From Pyrinomonadaceae bacterium (GTDB taxonomy: Bacteria > Acidobacteriota > Blastocatellia > Pyrinomonadales > Pyrinomonadaceae): a stretch of 41,464 bases of DNA. A model generated the notes under the pieces. That model worked only from the letters and a program-made list of their open reading frames with translations. It had not been told where the DNA came from and ran no database searches. Below, one piece after another: positions 15,978-26,600 of this stretch (position 1 is the stretch's first letter; every line of letters begins with the position of its first letter). The position numbers and the translations under genes are program-made. The DNA lies in contig JABARP010000021.1 of NCBI GenBank assembly GCA_019186825.1, forward strand, positions 21,439-62,902, written 5' to 3'.

Positions 15978-17009
15978 ATGGGGAAGGCTGGAACAATACT
16001 CTCGATCAGGCCGCCATTTGCGATCCCGGGTGCAGAGATCGTCGTCGAATGCGAAGGGTTCGAGGTCGACCTTCGAGGTGATTGCGGATTGTTCGCGGGC
16101 GAGGCAAAATGCCACACGATCGCTGCTTCAGGCGAGCGATTGATGGCCAGGCTGCCCGAAGATCTTGAGGGTGGAACTGTTCTGCTGACCTTGCGAAGTG
16201 GTTCGGATGTAAGTGAACCGAGGTCGATAGTCGTTGGCCGAATGATCGCCGAGGAGATGCACATGGTCGCGAATCCAGCGGTCGACCCTTCGGATGATTC
16301 GATCATTCTGACCCGATCGGGTTCCCGCGGACAACAGCTTCCGGTGACACTCTTTCGGCTTGAGGCCGACGGATTTCTCGACGAATTCCCCGAAGCTATT
16401 TTGAATCCGACCGGCGTTGGGTTTGGCCGCGACGGGGAACTGTTCGTTACGAATCGGGCGCAAGGCGAGGTGTATTCCGTTGATCGTAGCGGGTCGGCGA
16501 CGATCTTTGCGTCGGGCCTGGGAATTGCGTCAGGCCTCGCGTTCGATAAGACAGGAGTGATGTACGTCGGTGATCGAACGGGGAAGATCTTCCGCGTGCA
16601 CGATTTTGCTGACGTCGAGACCTTTGCGGTCGTAGAAGCATCGGTTGCAGCGCATCACCTGGCGTTTTCACCGAAGGGCGATCTTTATCTGACCGCACCC
16701 GGCTTTGCGAGCAAGGATGGGATCTATCTGATCACACCATCGGGAGACGTTACTACGTTTTATCGCGGACTGGGCCGGCCGCAGGGAATGGCGTTCGACA
16801 TTTCCGGAGACCTGTATGTCGCAGCATGCTATCGCGGGAGCCACGGCATTGTAAAAGTTAAGGCCGACGGCTCAGCGGCGGAACTTCTTGTCTCCGGCGA
16901 TAATATTGTCGGCCTTTGTTTTACGCGGCAGGGTGAAATGATCGTCGCCGCGAGTGATCTGATCTATTCGATCCCATGCGGGATCTACGGTGCGATCTTG
17001 TCGCACTGA
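15978..17009 (+). CDS. TIG/IPT-like domain plus SMP-30/NHL-type beta-propeller protein
   Basis: The 343-residue protein begins with an IPT/TIG-like immunoglobulin-fold domain (residues ~5-85: SIRPPFAIPGAEIVVECEGF). Repeated blades follow of the SMP-30/gluconolactonase or NHL type, such as PTGVGFGRDGELFVTNR, ASGLAFDKTGVMYVGDR, AHHLAFSPKGDLYLT and PQGMAFDISGDLYVAA. There is no signal peptide or membrane segment, so it seems cytosolic. Such propellers can be lactonases or binding scaffolds, and I cannot locate a convincing metal site, so no reaction is claimed. There is no ribosome binding site before the ATG. It ends one base before the convergent DUF2911 gene. Confidence 0.8.
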   Translation: MGKAGTILSIRPPFAIPGAEIVVECEGFEVDLRGDCGLFAGEAKCHTIAASGERLMARLPEDLEGGTVLLTLRSGSDVSEPRSIVVGRMIAEEMHMVANPAVDPSDDSIILTRSGSRGQQLPVTLFRLEADGFLDEFPEAILNPTGVGFGRDGELFVTNRAQGEVYSVDRSGSATIFASGLGIASGLAFDKTGVMYVGDRTGKIFRVHDFADVETFAVVEASVAAHHLAFSPKGDLYLTAPGFASKDGIYLITPSGDVTTFYRGLGRPQGMAFDISGDLYVAACYRGSHGIVKVKADGSAAELLVSGDNIVGLCFTRQGEMIVAASDLIYSIPCGIYGAILSH

Positions 17010-17010
17010 C

Positions 17011-17961
17011 CTAGCTGCTAAGTTTCCACTTCTCGATCTGCTTTTCGAGATTAGAAGTATCCTCTTTCGCTGCTTTCCCAACAACGACACCACGTTCAGC
17101 AACCTTGATAGCGTCGGCTTTGCGTCCGAGATTTACAAGGATCGTAGCCTGTTGGGCAAGGTTCCTCATCGTTTCTTTCTGAGCGACCCTTGCCTCTGAG
17201 CGTTTCAAGGCCATCTCGAACCATACGTTCGCTTCGGAATCGCGCTTATTCGCCTTTGCATAGGTTCCCGCGGCAAGGGGAGCACCGGGATCGTTGGCAT
17301 CGGCGGCGGCGACGAACTCACGAAGGTGGCCGATCGTTGCACCGACCACGTCGTTCACTTTCACAGTGAACGGAACGCGTATCTTATCCCAGCTGAGGAC
17401 AACGGTCGCAGAATCATCGGTAACGTCATCGATCGTGAAAGTAAGCAGCTCGGTACTCTTTGAAGCGCTCTCCGACTTTGCCAGTACGCGAAGGGCGTCC
17501 TTTGCCTTGTCGTAACTAAAGCTGCCCCATTGTCCGTCATCCTTGTTGAAAATTACGGTCCAATAGTGCTTTTCAGGGATCATTGAAAGGCTGTATTTTC
17601 CGGCCGGTAGCAATTTGCCATTGATGAGAACGTCATCGGTCGTTGAGAACGTCGTTGCTTCGTTCGCACCGGCCCGCCAAACGTGGCCGTACGGCACGAG
17701 CGGCTCACCCTTTCCCTGGCTTGCGCCATCGAGAGTTTTTTCACCGCCGGCTTTTGCAGCCAACTCAGCAGTTGCAGGTGCGAAGATCAATCGTCCCTTT
17801 ACGGCCGGACGGCTGTAAACGATCGCGATCTGGGTGGACGCGATCGTCTGTGCCACCTCAGCCTTCTGGCTCGCACGCGGCGTCGGCGGCCTTTGCGCGG
17901 TTGAGGCTACAACACCGAAACACAGAATAAATGCGAATAAAAGAAAATATTTCGTCCTCAT
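17011..17961 (-). CDS. Exported DUF2911-domain protein
   Basis: The 316-residue protein has a clear signal peptide (residues 1-22, KYFLLFAFILCFGVVASTA) and a DUF2911 domain at ~45-190, with typical patterns VWRAGANEATTFSTT, LPAGKYSLSMIPE and WTVIFNKDDGQWGSF. A helical C-terminal region of ~110 residues looks TPR-like (WFEMALKRSEAR...ILVNLGRKADAIKVAERGV). An in-frame ATG 24 codons upstream exists, but the ATG at 17961 directly follows a strong GGAGGG site and begins the signal peptide, so it was chosen. The function of DUF2911 is unknown. An extended -10 promoter lies at 17998-18006. Confidence 0.87.
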   Translation of the reverse strand: MRTKYFLLFAFILCFGVVASTAQRPPTPRASQKAEVAQTIASTQIAIVYSRPAVKGRLIFAPATAELAAKAGGEKTLDGASQGKGEPLVPYGHVWRAGANEATTFSTTDDVLINGKLLPAGKYSLSMIPEKHYWTVIFNKDDGQWGSFSYDKAKDALRVLAKSESASKSTELLTFTIDDVTDDSATVVLSWDKIRVPFTVKVNDVVGATIGHLREFVAAADANDPGAPLAAGTYAKANKRDSEANVWFEMALKRSEARVAQKETMRNLAQQATILVNLGRKADAIKVAERGVVVGKAAKEDTSNLEKQIEKWKLSS

Positions 17962-17997
17962 AAGACACCCTCCGTTGAAATTAAGTAGGAACTTGAA

Positions 17998-18006
17998 ACT
18001 ATACCA
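17998..18006 (-). promoter_or_regulatory. Extended -10 promoter of the DUF2911 gene
   Basis: On the minus strand TGGTATAGT is an extended -10 element almost the same as that of hflX. It gives a leader of about 29 bases ending in a GGAGGG ribosome binding site. Confidence 0.5.
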
Positions 18007-18030
18007 TTCATTGGCAAGCTTTGATATACA

Positions 18031-18071
18031 CAAAGGCTCCGAATCGTAGAAGTATTCATTCGGAGCCTTTG
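18031..18071 (-). terminator. Terminator of the EF-G-like gene
   Basis: A perfect 13-base inverted repeat (18031-18043 with 18059-18071, CAAAGGCTCCGAA and its complement) encloses a 15-base loop, 25 bases past the EF-G-like stop codon. The 3' arm ends in TTTG on the minus strand, so the T-tract is short but the stem is strong. Confidence 0.75.
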
Positions 18072-18096
18072 GCCGATCTAATGCCGGCTGAACCGA

Positions 18097-20202
18097 CTAC
18101 TCGTCATCATCCTGAGCCCGTACGCGCCCGGCGGCCACGGCCTCATCGATAACTTTCTGCGCAAGGTTGTGCGGCAGCGGATCGTAATGCGAAAACTGCA
18201 TATGATACGAGCCGCGAGCCTGCGTGACGGAATTGAGCTTTGATTGGTAATCAAGCATTTCGCTCAGCGGTACCTTTGCTTTAATGACCTGTTGCTTGCC
18301 GCGCATTTCCATACCGCCGACGCGGCCGCGACGCGAATTGAGGTCACCCATAATGTCGCCGGACGCTTCCTGCGGGGTGAAGACCTCTACGTCCATTATC
18401 GGTTCGAGAAGCGTAGGCTTGGCACGCTCCATCGCGGCACGAAATGCTTTTCGGCCTGCAGCCTTGAAAGAGTGTTCGTCGGAATCTACCGTGTGATAGC
18501 TCCCATCGATAAGCGTTACTTTGAAATCGACGAGCGGATAGCCTGCAACCGCGCCGCCAGCCGCTGCTTCGAGAATGCCTTTCTCGATAGCGGGCCGGAA
18601 GTTCTGCGGCACTGCGCCGCCGAAGATCTTATCGACCCACTCGAATCCACCGCCTCGTTCGAGCGGTTCAAAGATGACCTTGCAGTCGCCGAATTGGCCG
18701 CGGCCGCCCGATTGCTTCTTATGTCGTCCCTGAACCTCACAGCTCGCCGTGATCGTTTCCTTGTAGGGAACCTTTGGTGGATGAAGCGTTACCTCAACGT
18801 GAAAACGGTTGTTGAGTTTGTCAACGACGGTTTCGATGTGTAGCTGGCCTGAGCCCGAGAGGATGAATTCCTTTGTCTGCGGATCACGTTCGAAGGTGAG
18901 GCTCGGGTCCTCTTCAAGAACTTTATGCAAAGCGACCGAGATCTTTTCTTCGTCAGCGCGCGACTTCGGCTCGATGGCGAAAGCGATCGCAGCTTCCGGA
19001 TACTCGACCTTCGGATAGACGATCGGCTTTGCCTTATCGCTCAGCGTGTCGCCTGTCTGCGTGTCCTTCAGTTTTACGACGGCTATGATATCGCCGGTCT
19101 GGGCAGAATCGACCTTTTCGAGGGTTTTGCCTGATATCAAATGAAGGGCACCGAGCCGTTCTGCCGAATCACGAGAGGTGTTTTGCACCGTCGCGTCGGA
19201 TACGACCTTACCGCTTACGATCTTCATGACGTTGATGCGTCCCGCGAAAGGATCTGCGATCGTACGGAACACGTACGCCGAGAATGGCTCATCGTTGCTG
19301 TATTTACGTGAGATCCGATCACCGGTCATATCGGAATTCGCAAATCCATATTCTGCTTCATGGGTTGCGGGGTTCGGAGCGAACTCGACAATATGGTCAA
19401 GCAGCAGCTGCAGTCCGACAAGATTAGAAGATGAAACCGCATAAACGGGGCAAAGTTTGCTGCTTGCTATTGCCTTCGCTAGGTTCGGATAGATGTCTTC
19501 TTCGGGAAGTGTGCCGTCGGCAAAGTATTTCTCCATCAAGGCGTCATCGGATTCCGCGACGATCTCGATCAGGCGTTCGCGCGTTCTTTCAAAGATGTCG
19601 CGGCCTTCCTCCGGGATCGGGATCTCTTTTGCTTTACCATTCTCATCGAACGAATATGCTTTCTGGTGTACGACGTCGACAACGCCCTTGAAATTGGCTT
19701 CGGTCCCGATCGGAAGCGAGAACGGCACGATCGAGCGCGCAAAGCTCGATGTTGCAGTCTCAAGAGCATGGCCAAAATCTGCGTGCTCCTTATCCATTTT
19801 GTTAATGACCATAAAGCGCGGCAGAAGGAATTCGTTCGCGTACTGCCATGTTTTTTCGGTTTGGACCTCAATCCCGTGAACCGCATCGACAACAACGAGA
19901 GCGCAGTCCGCGACCCTTAGCGCCGGACGTGCGTGCGAGACGAACGCCGCGTAACCGGGTGTGTCTATCAGATTTATTTTCGTGTCTTTGTATTCGAGAT
20001 GGGCAAAATTGTTATTTAATGAGACCTTCCGCTCGATCGAATCGGCATCGTGATCGGTCACGGTCGTCCCTTCGTCAACCTTTCCCCAGCGGGGCGTTGC
20101 TCCGGCAACATAAAGAAGCGACGACACTAGCTGAGTTTTACCTGCGTCGCCGTGACCAATGACAGCCAGATTTCTGATGTTCTCAGTGTTGAATGCTTTC
20201 AT
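18097..20202 (-). CDS. EF-G-like translational GTPase (EF-G2 type)
   Basis: The 701-residue protein has the five-domain layout of elongation factor G. G1 is GHGDAGKT (16-23), G3 is DTPGY (80-84) and G4 is NKMD (134-137). The beta-barrel domain II follows, then domains III-V with GSGQLHIE and the domain IV segment SGGRGQFGDCKV. In canonical EF-G, G1 reads AHIDAGKT and G3 reads DTPGH, the His placing the catalytic water. Here the His is Tyr84, as in the EF-G-like paralogs of actinobacteria and Thermus. It is thus probably a second, specialised factor and not the main translocase. Its role (recycling, stress or a non-translation function) is unknown. AGGAG lies 11 bases before the ATG, and a strong terminator follows. 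Confidence 0.92.
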   Translation of the reverse strand: MKAFNTENIRNLAVIGHGDAGKTQLVSSLLYVAGATPRWGKVDEGTTVTDHDADSIERKVSLNNNFAHLEYKDTKINLIDTPGYAAFVSHARPALRVADCALVVVDAVHGIEVQTEKTWQYANEFLLPRFMVINKMDKEHADFGHALETATSSFARSIVPFSLPIGTEANFKGVVDVVHQKAYSFDENGKAKEIPIPEEGRDIFERTRERLIEIVAESDDALMEKYFADGTLPEEDIYPNLAKAIASSKLCPVYAVSSSNLVGLQLLLDHIVEFAPNPATHEAEYGFANSDMTGDRISRKYSNDEPFSAYVFRTIADPFAGRINVMKIVSGKVVSDATVQNTSRDSAERLGALHLISGKTLEKVDSAQTGDIIAVVKLKDTQTGDTLSDKAKPIVYPKVEYPEAAIAFAIEPKSRADEEKISVALHKVLEEDPSLTFERDPQTKEFILSGSGQLHIETVVDKLNNRFHVEVTLHPPKVPYKETITASCEVQGRHKKQSGGRGQFGDCKVIFEPLERGGGFEWVDKIFGGAVPQNFRPAIEKGILEAAAGGAVAGYPLVDFKVTLIDGSYHTVDSDEHSFKAAGRKAFRAAMERAKPTLLEPIMDVEVFTPQEASGDIMGDLNSRRGRVGGMEMRGKQQVIKAKVPLSEMLDYQSKLNSVTQARGSYHMQFSHYDPLPHNLAQKVIDEAVAAGRVRAQDDDE

Positions 20203-20432
20203 TTCGGCAGAATCTCCTTATTGTGGATTTGGGATATGCAAAGACGGGCAAACGACATCGCACGGGAATCCCAAAGGCGGGTTGAATTCCTTGCGATGAG
20301 CGGCATAATTCAGCGGTTCGCTCCGATCATTTGTATAGCTAAAATTTAGCCTAATACCTTTCAGACGGCAAGCAAACCGCCTCCTAGGCCGGTGTCCACT
20401 GCTTTTTTTATCGTCCCGGGAAAAACCTGCGC

Positions 20433-20438
20433 TATACT
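20433..20438 (+). promoter_or_regulatory. Candidate -10 box for the first repeat protein
   Basis: TATACT lies 22 bases before the ATG at 20461, with AGGAG between them. No clear -35 is seen. In the rest of 20203-20432, a stretch between divergent genes, I see no gene and no firm signal. Confidence 0.35.
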
Positions 20439-20460
20439 GAGGCCAAACAGGAGTAAGACA

Positions 20461-23400
20461 ATGTTCAGTAAGTTCTTCCGGACCGCGGCCTGCTCGTCTA
20501 TCCTCGTTCTTCTGTTCGCGGTGAGCTCGTTTTCACAAGTGAGCGGTATTGATCCTAACTACAACGCCGTGCCTTCCACTGCGCTAAGCGCGCTGGGAAG
20601 TTCCGTTCAGCAGGAAGAGGCGATAACTGCCGACGGTAAGGTGCTTATTTGGGGCGGTTCACTCGCCACTAATGGACTCGCTAAGGGAAAACTTGCGAGA
20701 CTAAATGCCGACGGCTCCGTAGATACTAGCTTTACTTATTGCCATTGCGGCATCGATCTATTCGTGAATGCTGCTCCCTTGCCCGATGGCAAGGTTCTCG
20801 TTGCCGGCCGTACCGGGAATCAAGCAAAAGTAGTGCGGCTGAACATTGACGGAAGCCTTGATCCGACGTTCACATTCGCGCTCGGAACGAGCCCGCCGCC
20901 GCCAAATATGGGCGAATGGGCCGCTATCGTTGCCATAAGGGACGACGGCAAGATCTATATCACAAAGCGGTGGTCGCAGATGGGACACAGCGGGATAGAC
21001 GTCTATCGTGTCGATCCCGGCGGCAGCGTTGATACAACATTCACACCGGTGTTCATTGGCTCCGGAAGCCCGAATTATTCGAATCTGTCCGCGATCGAAC
21101 TCCTTCCGGGTGGCGGATTCTTTATCGCGATCACGACCAACGCTTTCTCAAATACCTATGCGGACGTAAAGAAATATACGGCCGCGGGCACGATCGATAG
21201 CTCGTGGACGCCTCCTGCGTTCCCGTCCGGATTTCCTTTGCAATATAGCGTCTCCGATCTCTCAGCAAGCGCCGATGGCAGCCTTCTCGTTGCAGGGTGG
21301 TTCACGGCAATAAATGGCACTCCGATAAAGAACCTCGTGCGCCTTATGCCCGCAGGCAACGTCGACCTGACGTTTACGCCGCCCGACACATTCCAGGGAG
21401 CTCAGGTTCAGAACATCTCCGGGGGAAAGATCCTCTATTCGGCGTCATCGGTCCTGGGTGGCGGCAATCGACTGATGCGGCTGAATTCGAACGGCAGTCT
21501 TGATCCTACCTACACAATGGACCCATCGGTCTCGGAGTTTAAGAATCGGTGGGCGATCGACGCTTCGGAGCGCACGATCTTTGTCTCTGATGATAGTTTC
21601 GTGAGGCTGCTCTCAAACGGCACGCACGACACATCGTTCAACTCTAACGTCGGAGCATTCGGAACCGTGTCGGCCGTAGCACGTCAATCCGATGGAAAGG
21701 TGCTGCTGGCCGGAACCTTCACAAAGTTCAATGGTGCGGCATCCGCCAATCTTGTGAGAACGGAACAGGACGGAACGCTTGATAGCTCATTCAATTCCGG
21801 TACGGGATTCAACTCGCCCCCGTCCGATCTCTTTGTTCAACCGGACGGCAAGATCATAGCGATCGGGACGTTCCAGCAGTATAACGGGGCCGCGGTCGGA
21901 ACGATCATTCGGATACTTCCGAACGGAGTGCTCGATACGTCCTTTAACGTGACGCTAGACGCTGACCGTTACCCATTTGCTCTCGAACTTCTTTCGGATG
22001 GACGAATTTACATCGGCGGGAATTTTTCGACCGTCAACGGTACGTCGCGGCCGGGAGTGGCGCGGCTAAATTCTGACGGCAGCCTTGATACAAACTTTAA
22101 TGCGCTTATCGGCGGCATCCCGACGATCTCGGCAGTTAGAGTTCAGCCGGATGGTAAGGTGCTGATCGGCGGTAACTTCTCCGGTATCGGCGGATTCAAT
22201 CGGTCGGGCTTTGCTCGAGTGGATTCGACCGGCGCTCTTGATCAGGCGTTCGATCCGTCAGACACGAGTGTTGGCGGTATTTATGTTGGCTCAGACGGTA
22301 AGATCTACACGACACCGGTTCTCTCTGCGTCGACTGGAAAGATATTGCGCAGAATGCCGGACGGGAATGTTGACCCGACGTATGCCGATACCCTTTTCAC
22401 GTCTGACAGCGGCGATGCCTCTCTTAAATCGATCCTCGTTCGGTCGGACGGAACGGTGATTGTGGGCGGCAAGTTCGACAAGGTTGCCGGCCGGCCGGGC
22501 CGAAACCTCGTTCGGCTAACGCCAACCGGCACTCTCGACGCCGGTTTTATGCCAAAGGGAGCTGACTTGCCGGTGGCCCGACTCTTGGAGAGCGGAGCCG
22601 ACAAGGCATACGTGGTTGGAAACTTTGCTCTAATTGATTCTGTACCGCGGGCCGGAAATGCTCGCTTCTCGATCGAACCTTACCGTCGCGTCACGCCGTT
22701 CGACTTTGATGGTGACGGAAAAGCAGATTTTTCTGTTTTCCGACCGTCTTCAAATACGTGGTATCAACTTTTCAGCAGCGGAATTCCTTTCGAGGCGGCA
22801 GCATTCGGTTCCGCCGGAGATCAACCGGTGCCGGCCGATTTTGACGGCGACGGCAAGACGGATCTTGCCATATTTCGTCCGTCTTCGGGTCAATGGTGGT
22901 ATCGGAGCAGCATTACCGGAACCCAGATCGCGTTTCAGATCGGTGCAGCAGGCGATCGACTGGTTCCATCCGACTTTGACGCAGACGGAAAGGCGGACTA
23001 CGTGGTTTACAGGCCGTCAACCTCGCAATGGTTCCGCTTCGGTTCGACGGCAGGAAGTATGGCGACGGTGCAGTTCGGGATCGCGGGCGACATTCCGGTC
23101 GTTGGTGACTTTGACGGTGACGGCAAAGGCGATCTTGCGATCTTCCGGCCGTCGATGGGCGACTGGTGGTACGCGGCCAGCGGATCGGGAAATGCTCAGC
23201 GAGCAACGCACTTCGGTGCAAACGGTGATATCCCGGCACCCGCAGATTTTGATGGCGACGGCAAAACCGATATGGCCATCTTCCGTCCGTCAACAGGTGT
23301 GTGGTACGTGCTAAAGTCGAGCGACTATTCGGCGCTGATAGTTCCGTTCGGGCTCGGCACTGATAAGGTCGTGCCGGCAGATTATGATGGTGACGGTAAG

Positions 23401-23586
23401 GCCGACATCGCCGTATTCCGCCCGTCAACCGGGATCTGGTACGTCCTGCGATCCACGGAAGGCTTTTTAGGCCTGCAATGGGGGAATTCCACGGACATTC
23501 CGGCCGCAAATTCCTATATCACACAGGGAACCACGTTGCGGACAGGATCGCTTGGGAGCCCGCGCGGTATGAGATCGGGCCGTTGA
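20461..23586 (+). CDS. Secreted delta-60 repeat / FG-GAP-like repeat protein, copy 1
   Basis: The 1041-residue protein has a signal peptide (FSKFFRTAACSSILVLLFAVSSFSQ). It then has about 13 delta-60-type repeats of ~50 residues (blocks like LNSDGSLDTNF and VQPDGKVLIGGNF), expected to form beta-propellers. Six C-terminal ~47-residue FG-GAP/VCBS-like repeats follow, such as ADFDGDGKTDLAIFRPS, whose DxDGDGxxD loops are typical calcium-binding sites. A CxC pair (TYCHCGID) sits in the first repeat and is kept in copy 2. There is no membrane anchor, lipobox or known C-terminal sorting domain. A surface or extracellular binding role is likely; no enzyme motif is seen. The start was chosen for AGGAG 7 bases upstream and the signal peptide; an in-frame ATG 23 codons earlier lacks both. 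Confidence 0.9.
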   Translation: MFSKFFRTAACSSILVLLFAVSSFSQVSGIDPNYNAVPSTALSALGSSVQQEEAITADGKVLIWGGSLATNGLAKGKLARLNADGSVDTSFTYCHCGIDLFVNAAPLPDGKVLVAGRTGNQAKVVRLNIDGSLDPTFTFALGTSPPPPNMGEWAAIVAIRDDGKIYITKRWSQMGHSGIDVYRVDPGGSVDTTFTPVFIGSGSPNYSNLSAIELLPGGGFFIAITTNAFSNTYADVKKYTAAGTIDSSWTPPAFPSGFPLQYSVSDLSASADGSLLVAGWFTAINGTPIKNLVRLMPAGNVDLTFTPPDTFQGAQVQNISGGKILYSASSVLGGGNRLMRLNSNGSLDPTYTMDPSVSEFKNRWAIDASERTIFVSDDSFVRLLSNGTHDTSFNSNVGAFGTVSAVARQSDGKVLLAGTFTKFNGAASANLVRTEQDGTLDSSFNSGTGFNSPPSDLFVQPDGKIIAIGTFQQYNGAAVGTIIRILPNGVLDTSFNVTLDADRYPFALELLSDGRIYIGGNFSTVNGTSRPGVARLNSDGSLDTNFNALIGGIPTISAVRVQPDGKVLIGGNFSGIGGFNRSGFARVDSTGALDQAFDPSDTSVGGIYVGSDGKIYTTPVLSASTGKILRRMPDGNVDPTYADTLFTSDSGDASLKSILVRSDGTVIVGGKFDKVAGRPGRNLVRLTPTGTLDAGFMPKGADLPVARLLESGADKAYVVGNFALIDSVPRAGNARFSIEPYRRVTPFDFDGDGKADFSVFRPSSNTWYQLFSSGIPFEAAAFGSAGDQPVPADFDGDGKTDLAIFRPSSGQWWYRSSITGTQIAFQIGAAGDRLVPSDFDADGKADYVVYRPSTSQWFRFGSTAGSMATVQFGIAGDIPVVGDFDGDGKGDLAIFRPSMGDWWYAASGSGNAQRATHFGANGDIPAPADFDGDGKTDMAIFRPSTGVWYVLKSSDYSALIVPFGLGTDKVVPADYDGDGKADIAVFRPSTGIWYVLRSTEGFLGLQWGNSTDIPAANSYITQGTTLRTGSLGSPRGMRSGR

Positions 23587-23663
23587 GCGGGACAAGCTAG
23601 AAGTTGCCTGCTGCCCGCTACGTTGACAAAATTCAGGTATGCTCTAAGCGGAGGATCTTCACT

Positions 23664-26600
23664 ATGACAAGCAAACCGACAGCGATATTGACGGGATTCG
23701 CAGCTCTTCTTCTTTTTTGTTGCGCGAGCGCTCTTGGCCAGATCGGTGGGGTTGATCTCACCTACAACGGGGCACCGTCTCGGCCACTTCAAAGCAGTGG
23801 GTCGCCGGGCCAGGAGCAGGCCGTTCAAGCGGACGGAAAGATCCTGGTATGGGGCGGTTCACTTGTTACGGACGGAGTGGCAAAGGGAAAGATAGTTCGA
23901 CTTAACACTGATGGTTCTCTTGACAACAGTTTTACGTATTGCAATTGCGGACTTGATGGGTTCAAGAACGCCGCCCCTCTCCCGGACGGCAAGATCCTTG
24001 TGGCCGGATGGGTTGAGGCCAACCTATCTTTCATACCAAAGGTTATTCGCCTAAATTCTGACGGAAGTCTGGATCCGGCCTATCACACGAACTTTACCGG
24101 GGCAACGAATCAATATTCGACCGCTATGGTCGCAAAGGTCGCACCCGATGGCAAGGCGTTTATTTATGTTGCATGGTATTTGAACGTTTCGCCCTATTTC
24201 TCGGGAAGTTTTATCGATAAGCTGAATCCTGACGGGAGCGATGACCCCACATTCACGCAGGCGAATACTGGCAATAATACCCTTATATTTGCTGGTATGG
24301 CTCTGCTACCTGACGGCGGTTTCTATGCAGCGATCAACTACTACGGCCCGTTTTCGCATACAGCATACGTCGCAAAATTCTCCGCGTCCGGAACATCGGA
24401 TCCGAATTGGACAGGACCGAGCTTTGGTCCCGGAATCGGGTTTGGGTCTGAGGCTGTGGCTCTAAGCACGAGGGCTGACGGGAGCGTTTACGTCGCCGGC
24501 AACTTTAGCTCGGTGAACGGGGTCAATCAGGGTGGTCTTGTACGATTGCTCCCAACCGGAAATGTTGACCTTACATTTGCACCATCTACAACGACTTACT
24601 GCAGAGGTGTTTCGACCGTTGCAGGAGACAAGGTGCTTTACTCAGAGTCGAATTCGGCCTTCCCGGGCAATCGTATACGGCGATTGAATGCCGATGGGAC
24701 ATCGGACCCGACGTTTGTGGTCGATATGAATGTCGCTCCGGTCGTGAATAAGTGGGTTCTCGACTCAAACGAGCAGGCGATCTTCTCGACCGGTAATGAG
24801 CTTGTTCGCCTGCTTCCGAATGGCCCGTCGGATACGTCGTTCTCGACTGACCTTGGCCTCTTCGGCAGCATTAAAGCGATCGCCCGCCAGGCGGATGGCA
24901 AGATCATCCTTGCGGGTGATTTTTCAAAGTACGATGGTGTGGCCTCGGCTGGTCTTGTAAGGGTCAACAGTGACGGAACTCTGGACGCTTCCTTCAACGC
25001 GGGTTCCGGATTTGATACAAGCCCAACGAAGCTACTTTCCCAGCCTGACGGGAAAGTGCTCGCTATCGGCACCTTCACAACTTATAACGGGGTCTCAGTT
25101 CCACGCGTTGTCCGGATCGATGCCGATGGCAGTCTCGATACCGGTTTCTCCGTTGCGTTGAATTCAGGAAGTTCCGTGAACGCGCTTGACCTCCTCGCCG
25201 ACGGAAGGGTCTATATCGCCGGCCAGTTTACGTCGATCGGTGGAACTCCGCGCGCTGGCATAGCGAGACTAAATGCGGACGGTAGCCTTGATACAGCCTT
25301 CAACGCTCTCGTTGGCGGCGCACCGAATATCACTGCGGTCGTGAGCCAACCGGACGGAAAGGTTTTGATCGGTGGAAGCTTTGTCGGCGTCGGTGGCGCG
25401 AATAGGCAGGGATTTGCACGCGTTGATGCGAACGGTGCAGTGGATATGGCCTTTAATCCGAGCAATACCGAGGTGTCAACGATATCCCTTGCTCCGGATG
25501 GAAAGATCATCACAACGCGAGGAACCAGGGATGCGTATGTAGTTCGGCGAGCACCGGATGGCAATGTTGACCCGACCTTTGTCTCCTACCCGATCCACGC
25601 TACCTATGAGAAGGCTGTTAACTCTATCTTGGTTCGTCCGGATGGTTCGGTCGTAGTTGGTGGCGAGTTCAACAAGGTCGGCGAGGTTCCGTGGAAGAAC
25701 TTTGTTCGCCTTACTCCGAAAGGGGAGATCGATCGTCTCTTCCGTCCAAAAAGTGCTGACGGCCTGGTCCGAGCGATCGTAGAGGCCGAGCCCGGAAAGA
25801 TACTTGTCGGTGGAGACTTCTCGGCATTTGACAGTGTCGGTAGAGACGGAGCAGCGAGGCTTAATATAACGCCCTATCGCCGCGTGACGCCGTTTGATCT
25901 TGATGGTGATGCACGTGCGGACATTGCGGTGTATCGGCCATCGAACAATGTTTGGTATCAGCTTTTCAGCAATGGCGGGCCGATCGGGACACCGGTCTTT
26001 GGAACTGCGGGTGACGTCCCTGTACCTGGAGACTTTGACGGTGACGGTAGGACCGATATTGGGATATACCGTCCATCGACTCGATATTGGTGGTATCAGA
26101 GCAGCATCTACGGTTTCCAGTACGCGACCTACTTTGGCGTTGGCAGTGACCCAACGCGATATTTGCTGGCAGATTTTGACCGCGATGGAAAGGCCGACCT
26201 TGTGCAATACAAGTCCTCAACTTCCTCGTGGCAAGCGTTCCGCAGCCAGAATCAAACTCCGGGCGAATGGTTTAGTTTTGGCGTCCCCGGCGATCTTCCA
26301 CTTATCGGTGATTTTGACGGTGACGGCGCTGATGACCGGGCGATATTCAGGCCATCGATGGGCGACTGGTGGTACTCTGCCAGCGGTTCAGGGGGAGCGT
26401 TTCGTGCGGTCCATTGGGGAATGACCGGAGATATTCCTGCTCCCGCGGATTTTGACGGCGACGGTAAGACCGATATGGCGGTGTTCAGGCCATCGACCGG
26501 CGTTTGGTACGTGCTGAATTCAAGCGACTACTCGTTCTATATAGCGAAATTTGGACTTTCCGAAGATAAGCCGGTGCCTGCCGATTACGATGGTGATGGC

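Noticed and set aside
20203..20432. Minus-strand promoter-like boxes for the EF-G-like gene
   Set aside because: Several partial -10 matches exist (such as TATACA) but none with a matching -35 or clear preference.
23623..23643. TTGACA plus TATGCT before the second repeat protein as a promoter
   Set aside because: Spacing is only 9 bases, too short for a normal sigma-70 promoter, so the pair cannot work together.
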